Below, piece by piece: positions 18,302 to 27,170 of a stretch of DNA of 64,000 nt. Position numbers and translations under genes: made by a program. The notes below the pieces were generated by a model. It was not told where the DNA came from, searched no databases, and was given only the letters and a program-made list of their open reading frames with translations. The DNA comes from Methylopila turkensis (GTDB lineage: Bacteria > Pseudomonadota > Alphaproteobacteria > Rhizobiales > Methylopilaceae), in contig NZ_BSFL01000003.1 in NCBI RefSeq assembly GCF_027922325.1, positions 1 to 64,000 of the forward strand, written 5' to 3'. How positions within the stretch are numbered: position 1 is the stretch's first letter; each line of letters begins with the position of its first letter.

Positions 18302-19564
18302 ATGGCGCAACGCACCCCCCGCGGGCCGAAATCCACGACCGGCAACCGCCGATCCGCCGCGCCGGGGAAGCGCCCCGACGGCAAGCCGACCCGCGCCGCC
18401 CAGCGCAGCGCCGCGAGCGCGGCCTTCCGCAAGCCGGGTTCGGCCGCCGCCGGGACGCCCAAGCCGGCCGGGCATCGCACGCTGGTCGAAAAGAGCGTCG
18501 AGCTCGCCTCCCGGGTCCTGCCGGCGCTGCCCGGCAAGGCGGCGGGCGTTCAGTCGATCCCGGTGCGCGACGCCGAGGAGGGCCTCAGGCTCGACCGCTG
18601 GTTCAAGGAGCGCTTTCCGGCGCTCGCCTTCGGCCATCTGCAGAAGCTCTGCCGCACCGGCCAGATCCGCGTCGACGGCGCCCGCGCCAAGACCGCGACG
18701 CGGCTCTCGGCCGGCATGGTGGTCCGCGTGCCGCCGCTGAAGGACGAGAGCGACGGCGCTGTCGACGACGAGGGCGTCGCGGCGCCCGCCGTCCGGAAGC
18801 CCAGCGCCAGCGACAAGGACGCCGAGTTCCTGCGGTCGATCACGATCTACGAGGACAAGGACGTTCTCGTGCTGAACAAGCCGTTCGGCCTCGCGGTCCA
18901 GGGCGGCTCCGGCACGACCCGGCATGTGGACGGCATGCTGGCGGCGCTCACCGACCGCTCCGGCCAGAAGCCGCGCCTGGTCCACCGCATCGACAAGGAC
19001 ACCGCCGGCGTGCTGGTGACCGCGAAGACGCGGCTCGCCGCCTCCGAACTGGCGCGCACCTTCCGTTCGCGCGCCGCCCGCAAGGTGTACTGGGCGCTCG
19101 CGCCCGGCGTGCCGCGGGTGAAGCAGGGCCGCATCTCGACCTATCTCGCCAAGGGTGAGGGCGACGGACCCGAGGGCGAGCGCATGCAGGTCGCATCCCA
19201 TGGCGATTCCGGCGCGAGCCACGCGCTGACCTACTACGCCGTCGTCGACCAGGCCGGGCAGAAGATGGCGTGGCTGTCGCTCAAGCCCGTCACCGGGCGC
19301 ACCCACCAGCTCCGCGCGCACTGCGCCCATATCGGCCACCCGATCGTCGGCGACCCAAAATACTTCAACATCGAGAACTGGGAGCTGCCGGGGGGCATCC
19401 AGAACCGGCTGCACCTGCTCGCCCGCCGGCTCGTCATCCCGCTGCCGAGCGGCGACATGCTCGACGTCTCCGCGCCGCTGCCGCCGCACATGCAGCAGTC
19501 GTGGAACCTGCTCGGCTTCGACGCCAGCGAGTACGATCCGATCATCGACGCGCCGGAAGACTGA
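18302..19564 (+). CDS. RluC/RluD-family 23S rRNA pseudouridine synthase with basic N-terminal extension
   Basis: A 420-aa pseudouridine synthase that isomerises uridines in large-subunit rRNA. Residues 1-85 are a disordered-looking Lys/Arg/Ala/Pro extension. An S4 RNA-binding domain follows at about 95-145 (LRLDRWFKERFP, GQIRVDGARAK). The catalytic core has HRIDKDTAGVLV at 228-239 with catalytic Asp231, and GRTHQLRAHCAHIGHPIVGD at about 336-355. It resembles RluC more than RluA by its S4 domain. The long N-terminus is unusual compared with the 320-aa E. coli enzymes. Confidence 0.93.
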   Translation: MAQRTPRGPKSTTGNRRSAAPGKRPDGKPTRAAQRSAASAAFRKPGSAAAGTPKPAGHRTLVEKSVELASRVLPALPGKAAGVQSIPVRDAEEGLRLDRWFKERFPALAFGHLQKLCRTGQIRVDGARAKTATRLSAGMVVRVPPLKDESDGAVDDEGVAAPAVRKPSASDKDAEFLRSITIYEDKDVLVLNKPFGLAVQGGSGTTRHVDGMLAALTDRSGQKPRLVHRIDKDTAGVLVTAKTRLAASELARTFRSRAARKVYWALAPGVPRVKQGRISTYLAKGEGDGPEGERMQVASHGDSGASHALTYYAVVDQAGQKMAWLSLKPVTGRTHQLRAHCAHIGHPIVGDPKYFNIENWELPGGIQNRLHLLARRLVIPLPSGDMLDVSAPLPPHMQQSWNLLGFDASEYDPIIDAPED

Positions 19565-19588
19565 ACCTGCCGCGTCGCCGGAACGGGA

Positions 19589-19622
19589 AACGGCCGCGTC
19601 AGCGCTGACGGGGCCGTTCTGG
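19589..19622. terminator. Bidirectional hairpin between convergent genes
   Basis: AACGGCC (19589..19595) pairs with GGCCGTT (19612..19618); between them CGTCAGCGCTGACG (19597..19610) is itself a perfect palindrome. It sits in the 78-base gap where the rRNA pseudouridine synthase (+) and glf (-) converge. No long T-run is present, so strength is uncertain. Confidence 0.6.
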
Positions 19623-19642
19623 TGTTCGAAACGCGCCGCGCG

Positions 19643-20833
19643 TCAGCTCAGCACACGCCGATCGATCTCGACGGCGCCGGCGCCGGCGCCGGCCTCCGAC
19701 TCGACGCGCTTTCCGTTCGGAGGCGCCGTCCACGCCGGCACGTTCTCCTGGATTCGGCGGAATTCGGCCAACGCCTGACCGACGACCTGGTCCATGTTGT
19801 AGTAGCGATAGGTCGCGAGCCGACCGACGAAGTGGACGTTCTCTTCCGCGATGGCGAGGGCCTGATAGCGGCGGTAGAGCTCCTGGTTCTCCGGCCGCGG
19901 GACCGGATAATAGGGATCGCCGGTCGCGGACGGATACTCGTAGGTGATGGTCGTGTTCGGGCTCGTCTGACCCGTCAGGTGCTTGTACTCGGTGATCCGC
20001 GTGTAGGCCTCCGTCATCGGATAGTTGACGGTGGCGACCGGCTGGAACGTCTCCTGCGCAAGCGACTTGTGCTCGAAACGCAGCGAGCGGTACGGCAGCT
20101 TTCCGAACCGGAACTCAAAATACTCGTCGATCGGCCCGGTGTAGATCAGCCGGCGGAACGCGGTGGTCTCCCGCACGTCGCGGAAGTCGGCGTCCAGCAT
20201 GATCTTGATGTTCGGATGCGCCAGCATGCGCTCGAACATCCGGGTGTAGCCATGCTTCGGCATGATCTGGTGGGTGTCGGTGAAGTAGCGGTCGTCGGTG
20301 TTGGTGCGCGTCGGAACGCGAGCCGTCACGGACTTGTCGAGCTCCGACGGGTCGAGGCCCCACTGCTTGCGGGTGTAGCCGCGGAAGAACTTCTCGTAGA
20401 GCTCCCGTCCCACCTTGCTGACCACCACGTCCTCGGACGTCCTGATCTCCTCGACCGGCTCGGCGCGCGACTGCAGAAAGGCGTCGGCCTCCTCGTCGGT
20501 CTTCAGGTCGAGATCGTAGAGCGCGTTGAGCGTCGTGCGGTTGATGGGGATCGGAACGAGCTTGTCGTCGATCCGCGCCAGCACGCGGTGCTCATACGGC
20601 CGCCACTCCGTGAAGCGCGACAGGTAGTCCACGATCGCGTCGGAGTTGGTGTGGAAGATGTGCGGACCGTACTGGTGCATCAGCACGCCGGCGTCGTCGT
20701 AACGATCATAGGCGTTGCCCGCGATGTGCGGACGCCTGTCGACGACCAAGACGCTCTGGCGACGCTCGTTCGCTATGCGCTCGGCGAGAACGCTGCCGGC
20801 GAAGCCGGCTCCGACGATGAGCCAGTCATACAT
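19643..20833 (-). CDS. glf: UDP-galactopyranose mutase
   Basis: Glf of 396 aa, a flavoenzyme interconverting UDP-galactopyranose and UDP-galactofuranose in the cytoplasm. The FAD-binding GAGFAGSVLAERIA is at 8-21, and family motifs include HQYGPHIFHTNS (about 53-64), GYTRKQWGLDP (about 154-164) and the C-terminal YRYYNMDQVVGQAL near residue 365. Its start overlaps the stop of the upstream glycosyltransferase by 8 bases, so the two are coupled. It implies galactofuranose in a surface glycan of this organism. Confidence 0.96.
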   Translation of the reverse strand: MYDWLIVGAGFAGSVLAERIANERRQSVLVVDRRPHIAGNAYDRYDDAGVLMHQYGPHIFHTNSDAIVDYLSRFTEWRPYEHRVLARIDDKLVPIPINRTTLNALYDLDLKTDEEADAFLQSRAEPVEEIRTSEDVVVSKVGRELYEKFFRGYTRKQWGLDPSELDKSVTARVPTRTNTDDRYFTDTHQIMPKHGYTRMFERMLAHPNIKIMLDADFRDVRETTAFRRLIYTGPIDEYFEFRFGKLPYRSLRFEHKSLAQETFQPVATVNYPMTEAYTRITEYKHLTGQTSPNTTITYEYPSATGDPYYPVPRPENQELYRRYQALAIAEENVHFVGRLATYRYYNMDQVVGQALAEFRRIQENVPAWTAPPNGKRVESEAGAGAGAVEIDRRVLS

Positions 20834-22034
20834 GGGCGGACTCCTTCCCGAGCGGCGCGTCGCCGCGCGCGGCCCGCTTGCGATCCGCAGCCTCGGCCGT
20901 CAGCTCATAGATGCGCGCGAAGGTCTGGTCCCACGAGTTCTCGGAGAGCTTGGCGTCGACGCGCGCCAGCCACGGCGCCCGGTCGGCGGCCATCAACCGT
21001 TCGAGCGCGGAGACCATTTCCTGCGCGTCGCCGGCGATCTCCACCAAGCCGGCCTCGCCATAGCTTCCGATAACGTCGACGATCGGCGTCGACGCCACCG
21101 GCACGCCGGCCGCCAGGAACTCGGGCGTTTTCGTCGGGCTGATGAAGCGGGTCGACTCGTTGAGCGCGAACGGCATGAAGCCCGCGTCCCAGCCTCCGAC
21201 ATAGGCGGGCAGTTCCGCGTAAGGCTTGCCGCCGAGCCAGTGCAGGTTCGGACGCTGCGGCAGCTCGGCCGGGTCGATCTTGACCACCGGACCCAGCATC
21301 ACGAAGCTCCAGTCCGGCCTCAGGCGGGCGACCTCGCCGACCAGCGCCGTGTCCATCCGCTCGTCGATCACGCCGAAGAAGCCGATGCGCGGGCCGGGTA
21401 TGCCCGCCTGATCGGCAGGCTCCGCGCCGCCATTTCGGCCCTGCCCGAAATGGGCCACGTCGATGCTGCTGGGGAAGGCGTGGATGTTGTCGTGGCGATG
21501 CTTCTTCGCCTCGTAGAGGCTGTGGCCTCCGGTGAAGACGACGTCCGCCTTGGCGAGCATCTCGTCCTCGAGCGCGATCAGTTCCGGCGGAGCGCCCCGA
21601 AAGGCCGACAGCTGATCCATGTTGTCGAACACGGTGACGTCAGCGTCGAGGTGGCGGCTGAAGAGCAGCGCCATCGGCGTGTAGTACCAAAAGATGCGTC
21701 GGGTGGTCGGGAGCCCGGCCAGCAGATTCTCGACCAGCTGGCGCTGAGCGAGGATCTTGGCGCTTTCGGAAAGGCCATGCGGGAGCACGGGCACGCCGAC
21801 CTGCACGCCCTCGGGCCGCGGGCTGAGCCGAAGAACGGCCTCGTCCACATCCTCGAAAATCGGCTCCTCGATGAAAAAGACGCTATGGCGCCGAGCCGCG
21901 CGGCCGAGAAGGTGCTGCGGCCGCTGATAGACAAAATCCCAGCGAAGATGGGAAAAACAAACTATTGTCGCATCGTCGATTTCAGAATTCCCGGTCGAGG
22001 TGAGTTCAGTCGCACGGCTGGCCGACGTTCGCAT
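20826..22034 (-). CDS. Glycosyltransferase (GT-B fold, group 1-like)
   Basis: A 402-aa protein opening with IVCFSHLRWDFVYQRPQHLL, typical of a TuaH-like group of GT-B glycosyltransferases. The C-terminal donor-binding part has GFFGVIDERMDTALV, LGGKPYAELPAYVGGWD and SPTKTPEFLAAGVPVASTP, the usual sugar-nucleotide-binding region. ATG 22034 is preceded by GGAGAG. An upstream ATG at 22112 would add 26 residues without a good site. Coupled to glf, it is a candidate galactofuranosyl- or galactosyltransferase; the substrate is inferred only from context. No signal peptide. Confidence 0.88.
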   Translation of the reverse strand: MRTSASRATELTSTGNSEIDDATIVCFSHLRWDFVYQRPQHLLGRAARRHSVFFIEEPIFEDVDEAVLRLSPRPEGVQVGVPVLPHGLSESAKILAQRQLVENLLAGLPTTRRIFWYYTPMALLFSRHLDADVTVFDNMDQLSAFRGAPPELIALEDEMLAKADVVFTGGHSLYEAKKHRHDNIHAFPSSIDVAHFGQGRNGGAEPADQAGIPGPRIGFFGVIDERMDTALVGEVARLRPDWSFVMLGPVVKIDPAELPQRPNLHWLGGKPYAELPAYVGGWDAGFMPFALNESTRFISPTKTPEFLAAGVPVASTPIVDVIGSYGEAGLVEIAGDAQEMVSALERLMAADRAPWLARVDAKLSENSWDQTFARIYELTAEAADRKRAARGDAPLGKESAHV

Positions 22035-22341
22035 GAGCTCTCCGTTTCTACTTCCGCAAAGTAAAATAAACTTGATTTTCACTGCGCTCCATAATCGGGA
22101 GAGGCTGAGCAATACGTGCAGAGTGCCTCATATCCACGGATCGTGGCGCGCCATCATTCAAACTGAAGCTAGGCGTTTCCGTTCCCTGAGAAGTGATTCA
22201 GTACGGGTCCGTACCAAAGTCTCGACGCGCGGGCCGCTTGGTCCAAACCGAAACCACGCCGGCTCGCTCGGGGGGCGAGCGCATCTGCTCGCCTTCAGGA
22301 ATGAGCCGGCGCGCGAAAGTCGACATCAAAGGAGATATGCG
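22035..22341. promoter_or_regulatory. Divergent regulatory gap between the glycosyltransferase and the glycosidase
   Basis: A 307-base divergent intergenic region. Bases about 22050..22100 are much richer in A/T than the surroundings (AAAGTAAAATAAACTTGA), as expected for promoters in a GC-rich genome. It also carries the palindromic site at 22201. No complete gene is visible; the open frame across it on + precedes the real TTG start of the glycosidase. Confidence 0.5.
22201..22214. promoter_or_regulatory. Palindromic operator candidate GTACGG-GT-CCGTAC
   Basis: Perfect 6-bp inverted repeat with a 2-base spacer, 128 bases upstream of the glycosidase start and inside the divergent region. Its position suits a regulator of the surface-glycan genes. 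No cognate regulator is identified; the Crp/Fnr gene at 26057 is a possible but untested partner, and this does not match a TTGAT-type FNR box. Confidence 0.35.
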
Positions 22342-23517
22342 TTGGCCGACATCACACTGCCGGACACCGCCGACCTCCGCAGTTTCTTCATTGGCGGGTT
22401 CGAGTGCGCGGCCCACCGGCGAGCCGACGGGGTCCGCCTCGATCTGATCGCCTCGACCCGCCACGACGCCTTCGCCGCCGCCGACTACGCTCGTCTGCTG
22501 CGCCATGGCGTGCGCGTCGCGCGCGACGGCGTTCGCTGGCACCTGGTCGAGCGCGCGCCCGGCTTCTACGACTGGTCAAGCCTGCTGCCGATGGCGCGAT
22601 CCGCGCGCGAGGCCGGCGTCCAGGTCATCTGGGACCTCTGCCACTACGGTTTCCCAGACAAGCTGAACATCTGGTCGCCGCAGTTTCCGGAGCGGTTCGC
22701 GCGCTTCGCCAGGGCGGCCGCTGAGGTCATGCGCGCAGAGAGCGATGAGGTCCCGTACTACTGCCCGATCAACGAGATGTCCTATTGGGCCTGGGCCGGC
22801 GGCGACATGCGCCTGTTCAATCCGATGGCGCGCGGCCGCGGAGCCGAACTCAAGCGGCAGCTCGTTCGCGCGGCCATCGCCGCGATCGACGCGGTCCGGT
22901 CGGTCGACCCCCGCGCCCGGTTCATCGTCGCCGAGCCGGCCATCCACGTCGCCCCAAGCGGCTGGAGCGACGAGGCTGTCGCTGACGCGGAAGAGTATCG
23001 GCTGTCGCAATTCGAGGCCCATGACATGCTGACAGGACGGCGGGAGCCCGAACTCGGCGGATCGCCCGACAAGCTCGACATCGTCGGCGTCAATTTCTAT
23101 CCCGACAATCAGTGGACGCTCGGCGGCGGAACGATCCCGCTCGGCCACCACGACTATCGGCCGTTCCGCCACATCCTGCGCGAGACGGCGGAGCGCTACG
23201 GCCGACCGGTCATCGTCTCGGAGGCCGGGGCCGAAAGCACGGCGCGGGCGATCTGGCTGCACTACGTCGCGGACGAAGTGGCGGCGGCGCGCGACGCCGG
23301 CGCGGCGGTGGAGGGCGTCTGCCTCTATCCCATCCTCGACTATCCCGGCTGGGACAACGGACGCCTGTGTGAGGTCGGCCTGTTCGGTCCCGCCAACGAC
23401 GACGGCGACCGCACCACCTACCAGCCGCTCGCCGACGAGCTGCGACGGCATCTCCCGAGGTTCAACAGTGGCGCGTTGCCGGACGGGGTCGTTGCGCTCA
23501 AGCGCGGAGGCCGCTGA
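22342..23517 (+). CDS. Clan GH-A glycosidase-like protein (GH1-related), cytoplasmic
   Basis: A 391-aa TIM-barrel glycosidase-like protein. The probable acid/base is Glu145 (PINEMSYW) and the probable nucleophile Glu294 (IVSEAG); DLCHYGFP (98-105) matches the GH1 'HWD/HYG' region. It is shorter than usual GH1 enzymes (about 450 aa) and has no signal peptide. The frame has no ATG near the true start: TTG 22342 lies 7 bases after AAAGGAG and gives the protein start, while an ATG at 22337 is out of frame. The next gene begins at the base after its TGA. It may hydrolyse or transfer sugars on a glycolipid precursor; the activity is unproven. Confidence 0.82.
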   Translation: MADITLPDTADLRSFFIGGFECAAHRRADGVRLDLIASTRHDAFAAADYARLLRHGVRVARDGVRWHLVERAPGFYDWSSLLPMARSAREAGVQVIWDLCHYGFPDKLNIWSPQFPERFARFARAAAEVMRAESDEVPYYCPINEMSYWAWAGGDMRLFNPMARGRGAELKRQLVRAAIAAIDAVRSVDPRARFIVAEPAIHVAPSGWSDEAVADAEEYRLSQFEAHDMLTGRREPELGGSPDKLDIVGVNFYPDNQWTLGGGTIPLGHHDYRPFRHILRETAERYGRPVIVSEAGAESTARAIWLHYVADEVAAARDAGAAVEGVCLYPILDYPGWDNGRLCEVGLFGPANDDGDRTTYQPLADELRRHLPRFNSGALPDGVVALKRGGR

Positions 23518-25341
23518 GTGAGCGAGGCGCCGATCTCGTTCCGCACGGACACGCGCGAAGAGACGCGCGCGATCGCGGAGTCGCTGCGCAGCCCGTCGGC
23601 CTTCCTGATGCGCTACGTCCGACGCTGGCCGGGGCATTTCGGAGGACTCATGGCGGTGGTCGTCGCCGGGTCCTGCATGATGGTCGCCACGCAATACGGC
23701 ATGAAGCTGCTGGTGGACGCCATGGCGGCGCCTCCGCCCGCCAGCACGGCGGTGTGGTGGGCGCTGGCCTTCTTCGTCGCGACGACGGCGCTGGAAAGCG
23801 CGCTCTGGCGCGTCAGCGGCTGGCTTGGATGCCGCACGACCGTCGGCGTCGGGGTCGACATCCGGCTCGACCTGCTCGACCACGTGGCCGGCCACCCGAT
23901 GCGCTACTTCCAGGACCAGCGCGCCGGCGCGCTTGGCCACCGCATCACCTCGACCGCCGGCGATTTCGGCGTCCTGACCAACAACATGACGTGGAACGTC
24001 ATGCCGCCGATCGTGAGCTTCATCGGCGCGGTGGTGATCTTCTTCACCATCAACGTCGGCATGGCGCTCGCGCTTTCGGTGTTCGCGGCGCTGATCACCA
24101 TTGGCCTGGTCGTGTTCGGCCGGCGCGGCCGGCCGCTCCACCAGCGTTACGCCGAGCAGGCCGGTCAGGTCGGCGGGGAGCTGATCGACGTCATCACCAA
24201 CATCTGGGCGGTGAAGGCTTTCGCCGCGAGCGCGCGCGAGCGCTTCCGCCTGCGCCGGATCTTCGACGGCGAGGCGAGGGCGCAGCGCCGGAGCTGGATG
24301 TTCACCGAGAAGGCCCGCGTCATGCACGACGTGCTGCTCTGGTTGATGGCCGGCTCGATGATGATGTGGGCGGTGTCGCTGTGGTCGCGGGGATCGGTGA
24401 CGACCGGCGACGTCGTCGTGGTGTCGACGCTGGTGTTCCGCATCCTCCATGGCTCGCGCGACCTCGCCATGGCGCTGGTCGATATGGAGCGCCATCTCAG
24501 CTACATCGCCGAGACGCTGAAGGTCATCGGCAAGGCGCACGAGGTGGTCGATCTCGACGACGCGCGGCCGTTCCAGAAGCGCGGCGGCTCGATCGTGTTC
24601 GAGGACGTGACCTTCGGCTACGACGACCGCCGCGCCGTGCTGCGCGGCTTCAACTTCGCGGTGACGGCGGGAGAGAAGGTGGGCATCGTCGGGCCGTCCG
24701 GCGCCGGCAAATCGACGCTCATCCATCTGGCCCAGCGGCTCCACGACGTCGAGAGCGGCCGCGTCCTGATCGACGGCCAGTCGGCGCGCGAGCTGACGCA
24801 GGAATCGCTGCGCTTCGCGATCGCGGTGGTGCCGCAGGAGATTTCGCTGTTCCACCGCAGCGTGATGGAGAACATCCGCTTCGCGCGGCCCGAGGCGACC
24901 GACGAGGAGGTTCATCAAGCCGCGCTCGATGCGCAATGCCACTTCATCGACGATCTCCCGGACGGCTTCGACACGCTGGTCGGCGAGCGCGGCGCGAAGC
25001 TTTCGGGCGGCCAGCGGCAGCGCATCGGCATCGCCCGCGCGATCCTGAAGAACGCGCCGATCGTCGTGCTGGACGAGGCGACCTCGGCGCTCGACACCGA
25101 GTCCGAGCTCGCGGTCCAGAAGGCGCTGAACCGCCTGACGCGCGGCCGGACGGTGCTCGCGGTGGCGCATCGCCTGTCGACGCTGGCGGAGTTCGACCGC
25201 ATCGTCGTGATGGTGGACGGCCAGGTGGTCGAGGACGGCTCCGTTCAGGAACTGATGGAGGCCGACGGCGCGTTCGCGCGCATGTGGCGGCTGCAGTCGC
25301 GCGGGATATCGGTGGACGAGGCGCTGGATCAGGCCGTGTGA
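23518..25341 (+). CDS. ABC exporter half-transporter (fused TMD-NBD)
   Basis: A 607-aa type IV ABC exporter. Six transmembrane helices lie in residues about 35-330, followed by the nucleotide-binding domain with Walker A GPSGAGKST at about 392-400, signature LSGGQRQRIGIARA at about 495-508, Walker B IVVLDEATSALD at about 515-526 and H-loop VAHRLST. It starts at GTG 23518 directly after the glycosidase stop, so the two are one operon. Family members export lipids, glycans or drugs as homodimers. Beside glf a glycolipid or polysaccharide-precursor flippase role is plausible but inferred. Confidence 0.92.
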   Translation: MSEAPISFRTDTREETRAIAESLRSPSAFLMRYVRRWPGHFGGLMAVVVAGSCMMVATQYGMKLLVDAMAAPPPASTAVWWALAFFVATTALESALWRVSGWLGCRTTVGVGVDIRLDLLDHVAGHPMRYFQDQRAGALGHRITSTAGDFGVLTNNMTWNVMPPIVSFIGAVVIFFTINVGMALALSVFAALITIGLVVFGRRGRPLHQRYAEQAGQVGGELIDVITNIWAVKAFAASARERFRLRRIFDGEARAQRRSWMFTEKARVMHDVLLWLMAGSMMMWAVSLWSRGSVTTGDVVVVSTLVFRILHGSRDLAMALVDMERHLSYIAETLKVIGKAHEVVDLDDARPFQKRGGSIVFEDVTFGYDDRRAVLRGFNFAVTAGEKVGIVGPSGAGKSTLIHLAQRLHDVESGRVLIDGQSARELTQESLRFAIAVVPQEISLFHRSVMENIRFARPEATDEEVHQAALDAQCHFIDDLPDGFDTLVGERGAKLSGGQRQRIGIARAILKNAPIVVLDEATSALDTESELAVQKALNRLTRGRTVLAVAHRLSTLAEFDRIVVMVDGQVVEDGSVQELMEADGAFARMWRLQSRGISVDEALDQAV

Positions 25342-26057
25342 GAGCGCCGCTCGCTGGCCGACAGGCGCTCGCAGCCGCAGGAGCGCCGCGCGAGCCCGTC
25401 CATGTCGCGGATCTCGATCTGGCCGCGTCGGCAGCGGATCGCCTGTTCGCCTTCAAGCACGTGCAGGCCCGAGGTGATGCTGGCTCGACGCACGCCGAGG
25501 AGATTCGAGAACTGCGCGTGGGTGACGTCGAGCGGACCGCCGCCGCACAGCGCGGCTGCCTCCAGCAGCCAGCGCGCGATCCGCTGCTCGACGGTGTGGA
25601 GCGCCGCGCACACGCACAGGCGCGCGGTCTGGTCGTGCCGGTGGCCGGCGTAGGCGGAAAGGTCGCGGCGCACTTCCGGATAGAGCGCGACCACATGCTC
25701 GAGCGCCGTCACGTCGATGGCGAGGGTGCGCGCGGCCGACAGCGAAACGGCGTCGCGGCTCGCGATCCTCGATAGGCCGAGCGTCGCCGCGACGCCGATG
25801 AGGCCGCCGGGACCCACGAGCCCGGCTTCCGCCGAGGCTCCCGCCGCATCGCGCCCGACGATCGCGATCAGCCCGTGCTCGACCAGATGCACCAAGCGTA
25901 TCGGCTGGCCGATCTCGGTGAGCAGCGCGCCGCGGCGATGCTCGACCGCCCGCAGGTGCGCGACGACGCGCGAACGGCCGTCTGCGTCGAGCCGCGCGAG
26001 GAGAGGGTGAAGGGGTTCCGCCTTCTGCCGTCCGATCGAGCGCATGACCGACAACAT
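25329..26057 (-). CDS. Crp/Fnr-family transcriptional regulator
   Basis: A 242-aa regulator with an N-terminal cyclic-nucleotide-like beta-barrel (about 15-125) and a C-terminal winged helix (about 150-225; TVEQRIARWLLEAAAL, then THAQFSNLLGVRRASITSGL). It lacks the N-terminal cysteine cluster of oxygen-sensing Fnr, so an iron-sulfur sensor is unlikely. Its end overlaps the convergent ABC exporter by 13 bases. Either ATG 26057 or ATG 26045 could start it; neither has a clear ribosome-binding site. It may control the neighbouring glycan genes. Confidence 0.85.
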   Translation of the reverse strand: MLSVMRSIGRQKAEPLHPLLARLDADGRSRVVAHLRAVEHRRGALLTEIGQPIRLVHLVEHGLIAIVGRDAAGASAEAGLVGPGGLIGVAATLGLSRIASRDAVSLSAARTLAIDVTALEHVVALYPEVRRDLSAYAGHRHDQTARLCVCAALHTVEQRIARWLLEAAALCGGGPLDVTHAQFSNLLGVRRASITSGLHVLEGEQAIRCRRGQIEIRDMDGLARRSCGCERLSASERRSHTA

Positions 26058-26116
26058 GGCGCACGGCTCGAATAAGGCAAACTACCTATCCGGTCGCGGC
26101 CTTCGCTCGATCCCGC

Positions 26117-26566
26117 CTAGATCTGGTAGACGAACCCGGCCATGGCGTGATCGCCAAGATCGCGCATCTCGGCCAGCGACCTCTTGTCGAGAATGGCGGA
26201 GATCGCGTCGCGGACCTCGACCATCATCTGGCGCACCTGGCAGGCTTCGATGTCCTCGCAGTCGTCGCACGGCACGAAGGCCGAGCGGCTGGCGCAGGAG
26301 ATCGGCGCGAGCGGGCCGTCCAGCGCGCGCACGATCGAGCCGACCGTGATGTCTTCCGCCGGGCGGGCCAGCATGTAGCCGCCGGCCTTGCCCTTCTTGC
26401 TTGAAAGCATGCCGGCGTTGCGCAGTTCGCCCAGGATCGCGTCGAGAAACTTCTTCGGGATCGCGTTGCGTTCCGCGACCTCGGCCACGAAGGTCGACTT
26501 GCCCGGTTGCAGTCTCGCCAGATCGACCATGGCCTTGAGGCCGTATTTGGCTTTCTTCGTCAGCAT
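26117..26566 (-). CDS. Rrf2-family transcriptional regulator with cysteine cluster
   Basis: A 149-aa Rrf2 protein. Winged helix at about 1-75 (KKAKYGLKAMVDLA, FLDAILGELRNAGMLSSKKG, GGYMLARP). The effector region carries Cys91, Cys100, Cys103 and Cys109, able to bind an iron-sulfur cluster as in IscR/NsrR, although the spacing differs from both. ATG 26566 follows AGGGACATAGAG. Single gene; 175 bases separate it from the thioesterase operon. Target genes unknown: no isc, suf or NO-detoxification gene is in the window. Confidence 0.93.
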   Translation of the reverse strand: MLTKKAKYGLKAMVDLARLQPGKSTFVAEVAERNAIPKKFLDAILGELRNAGMLSSKKGKAGGYMLARPAEDITVGSIVRALDGPLAPISCASRSAFVPCDDCEDIEACQVRQMMVEVRDAISAILDKRSLAEMRDLGDHAMAGFVYQI

Positions 26567-26741
26567 CTCTATGTCCCTGCGCGCGGCGCACCGATACGCG
26601 GCGCCCCGCGCCGGAACAATATGTCGAGTCGCTTACTAGATTGCGAGAGCCGCCTGATTTTTCACGCCGGTACCGGAAGATCGCGGGCAACCTTTGCGGG
26701 CGCCTGGTTCCGAGGCCAGGGATCTTTGGAAGTCGGCGAGG

Positions 26742-27167
26742 TCACCGCTCCAGGATCTTCCATATCCCGCTCGCCGCCGCCACGAGCCGGTCGTCGACCT
26801 GAAGCGATCCCTTCATGAACACGAGCGTGCGGGTCAGCCGCACCACTTCGGGAGCGACGGAGACGAAGTCGCCCATCTTCGCGCTCGACAGGAACTGCAT
26901 GTCGAACTGGATCGTGACGGAGGGCTTGCTGCCGGCGGCGTCCCACGCGCTGACGCCGAGGGCGCGGTCGGCGAGCGTCATCAGCATGCCGCCGTGCACC
27001 ACGCCGATGAGGTTGGCGTGCTTGCGCTCCGCGACGAAGCCGAACGACCGAAGCGGTCCGTCGGCGCGGCGCGTAAAGATCGGGCCGACCAGATCGATGA
27101 AGCCTTCGTCGGGAAAGCGCTCCCAGCCCTGCGCGAGCGGATCGGGGAGAGGCGGCGCGTCGTTCAA
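26742..27167 (-). CDS. PaaI-type hotdog-fold thioesterase
   Basis: A 141-aa hotdog thioesterase hydrolysing acyl-CoA thioesters. The signature HGGMLMTLADRALG is at about 59-72, in the helix and catalytic loop of the PaaI/YbgC group. It appears to start at TTG 27167 three bases after the fumarase stop; no ATG is available nearby and AAGGG lies upstream. It is the third gene of a CoA-transferase, fumarase, thioesterase operon, so it may release CoA from a dicarboxylyl or aryl thioester. Confidence 0.87.
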   Translation of the reverse strand: MNDAPPLPDPLAQGWERFPDEGFIDLVGPIFTRRADGPLRSFGFVAERKHANLIGVVHGGMLMTLADRALGVSAWDAAGSKPSVTIQFDMQFLSSAKMGDFVSVAPEVVRLTRTLVFMKGSLQVDDRLVAAASGIWKILER

Positions 27168-27170
27168 GGT

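Noticed and set aside
22000..22341. Extension of the glycosidase frame upstream of TTG 22342
   Set aside because: The extra 114 residues show no family similarity and cross the divergent promoter region; the AAAGGAG site marks TTG 22342.
22576..25170. An 864-codon open frame on - opposite the glycosidase and ABC exporter
   Set aside because: Antisense shadow with His/Arg/Asp-rich sequence; the + genes carry intact catalytic and Walker motifs.
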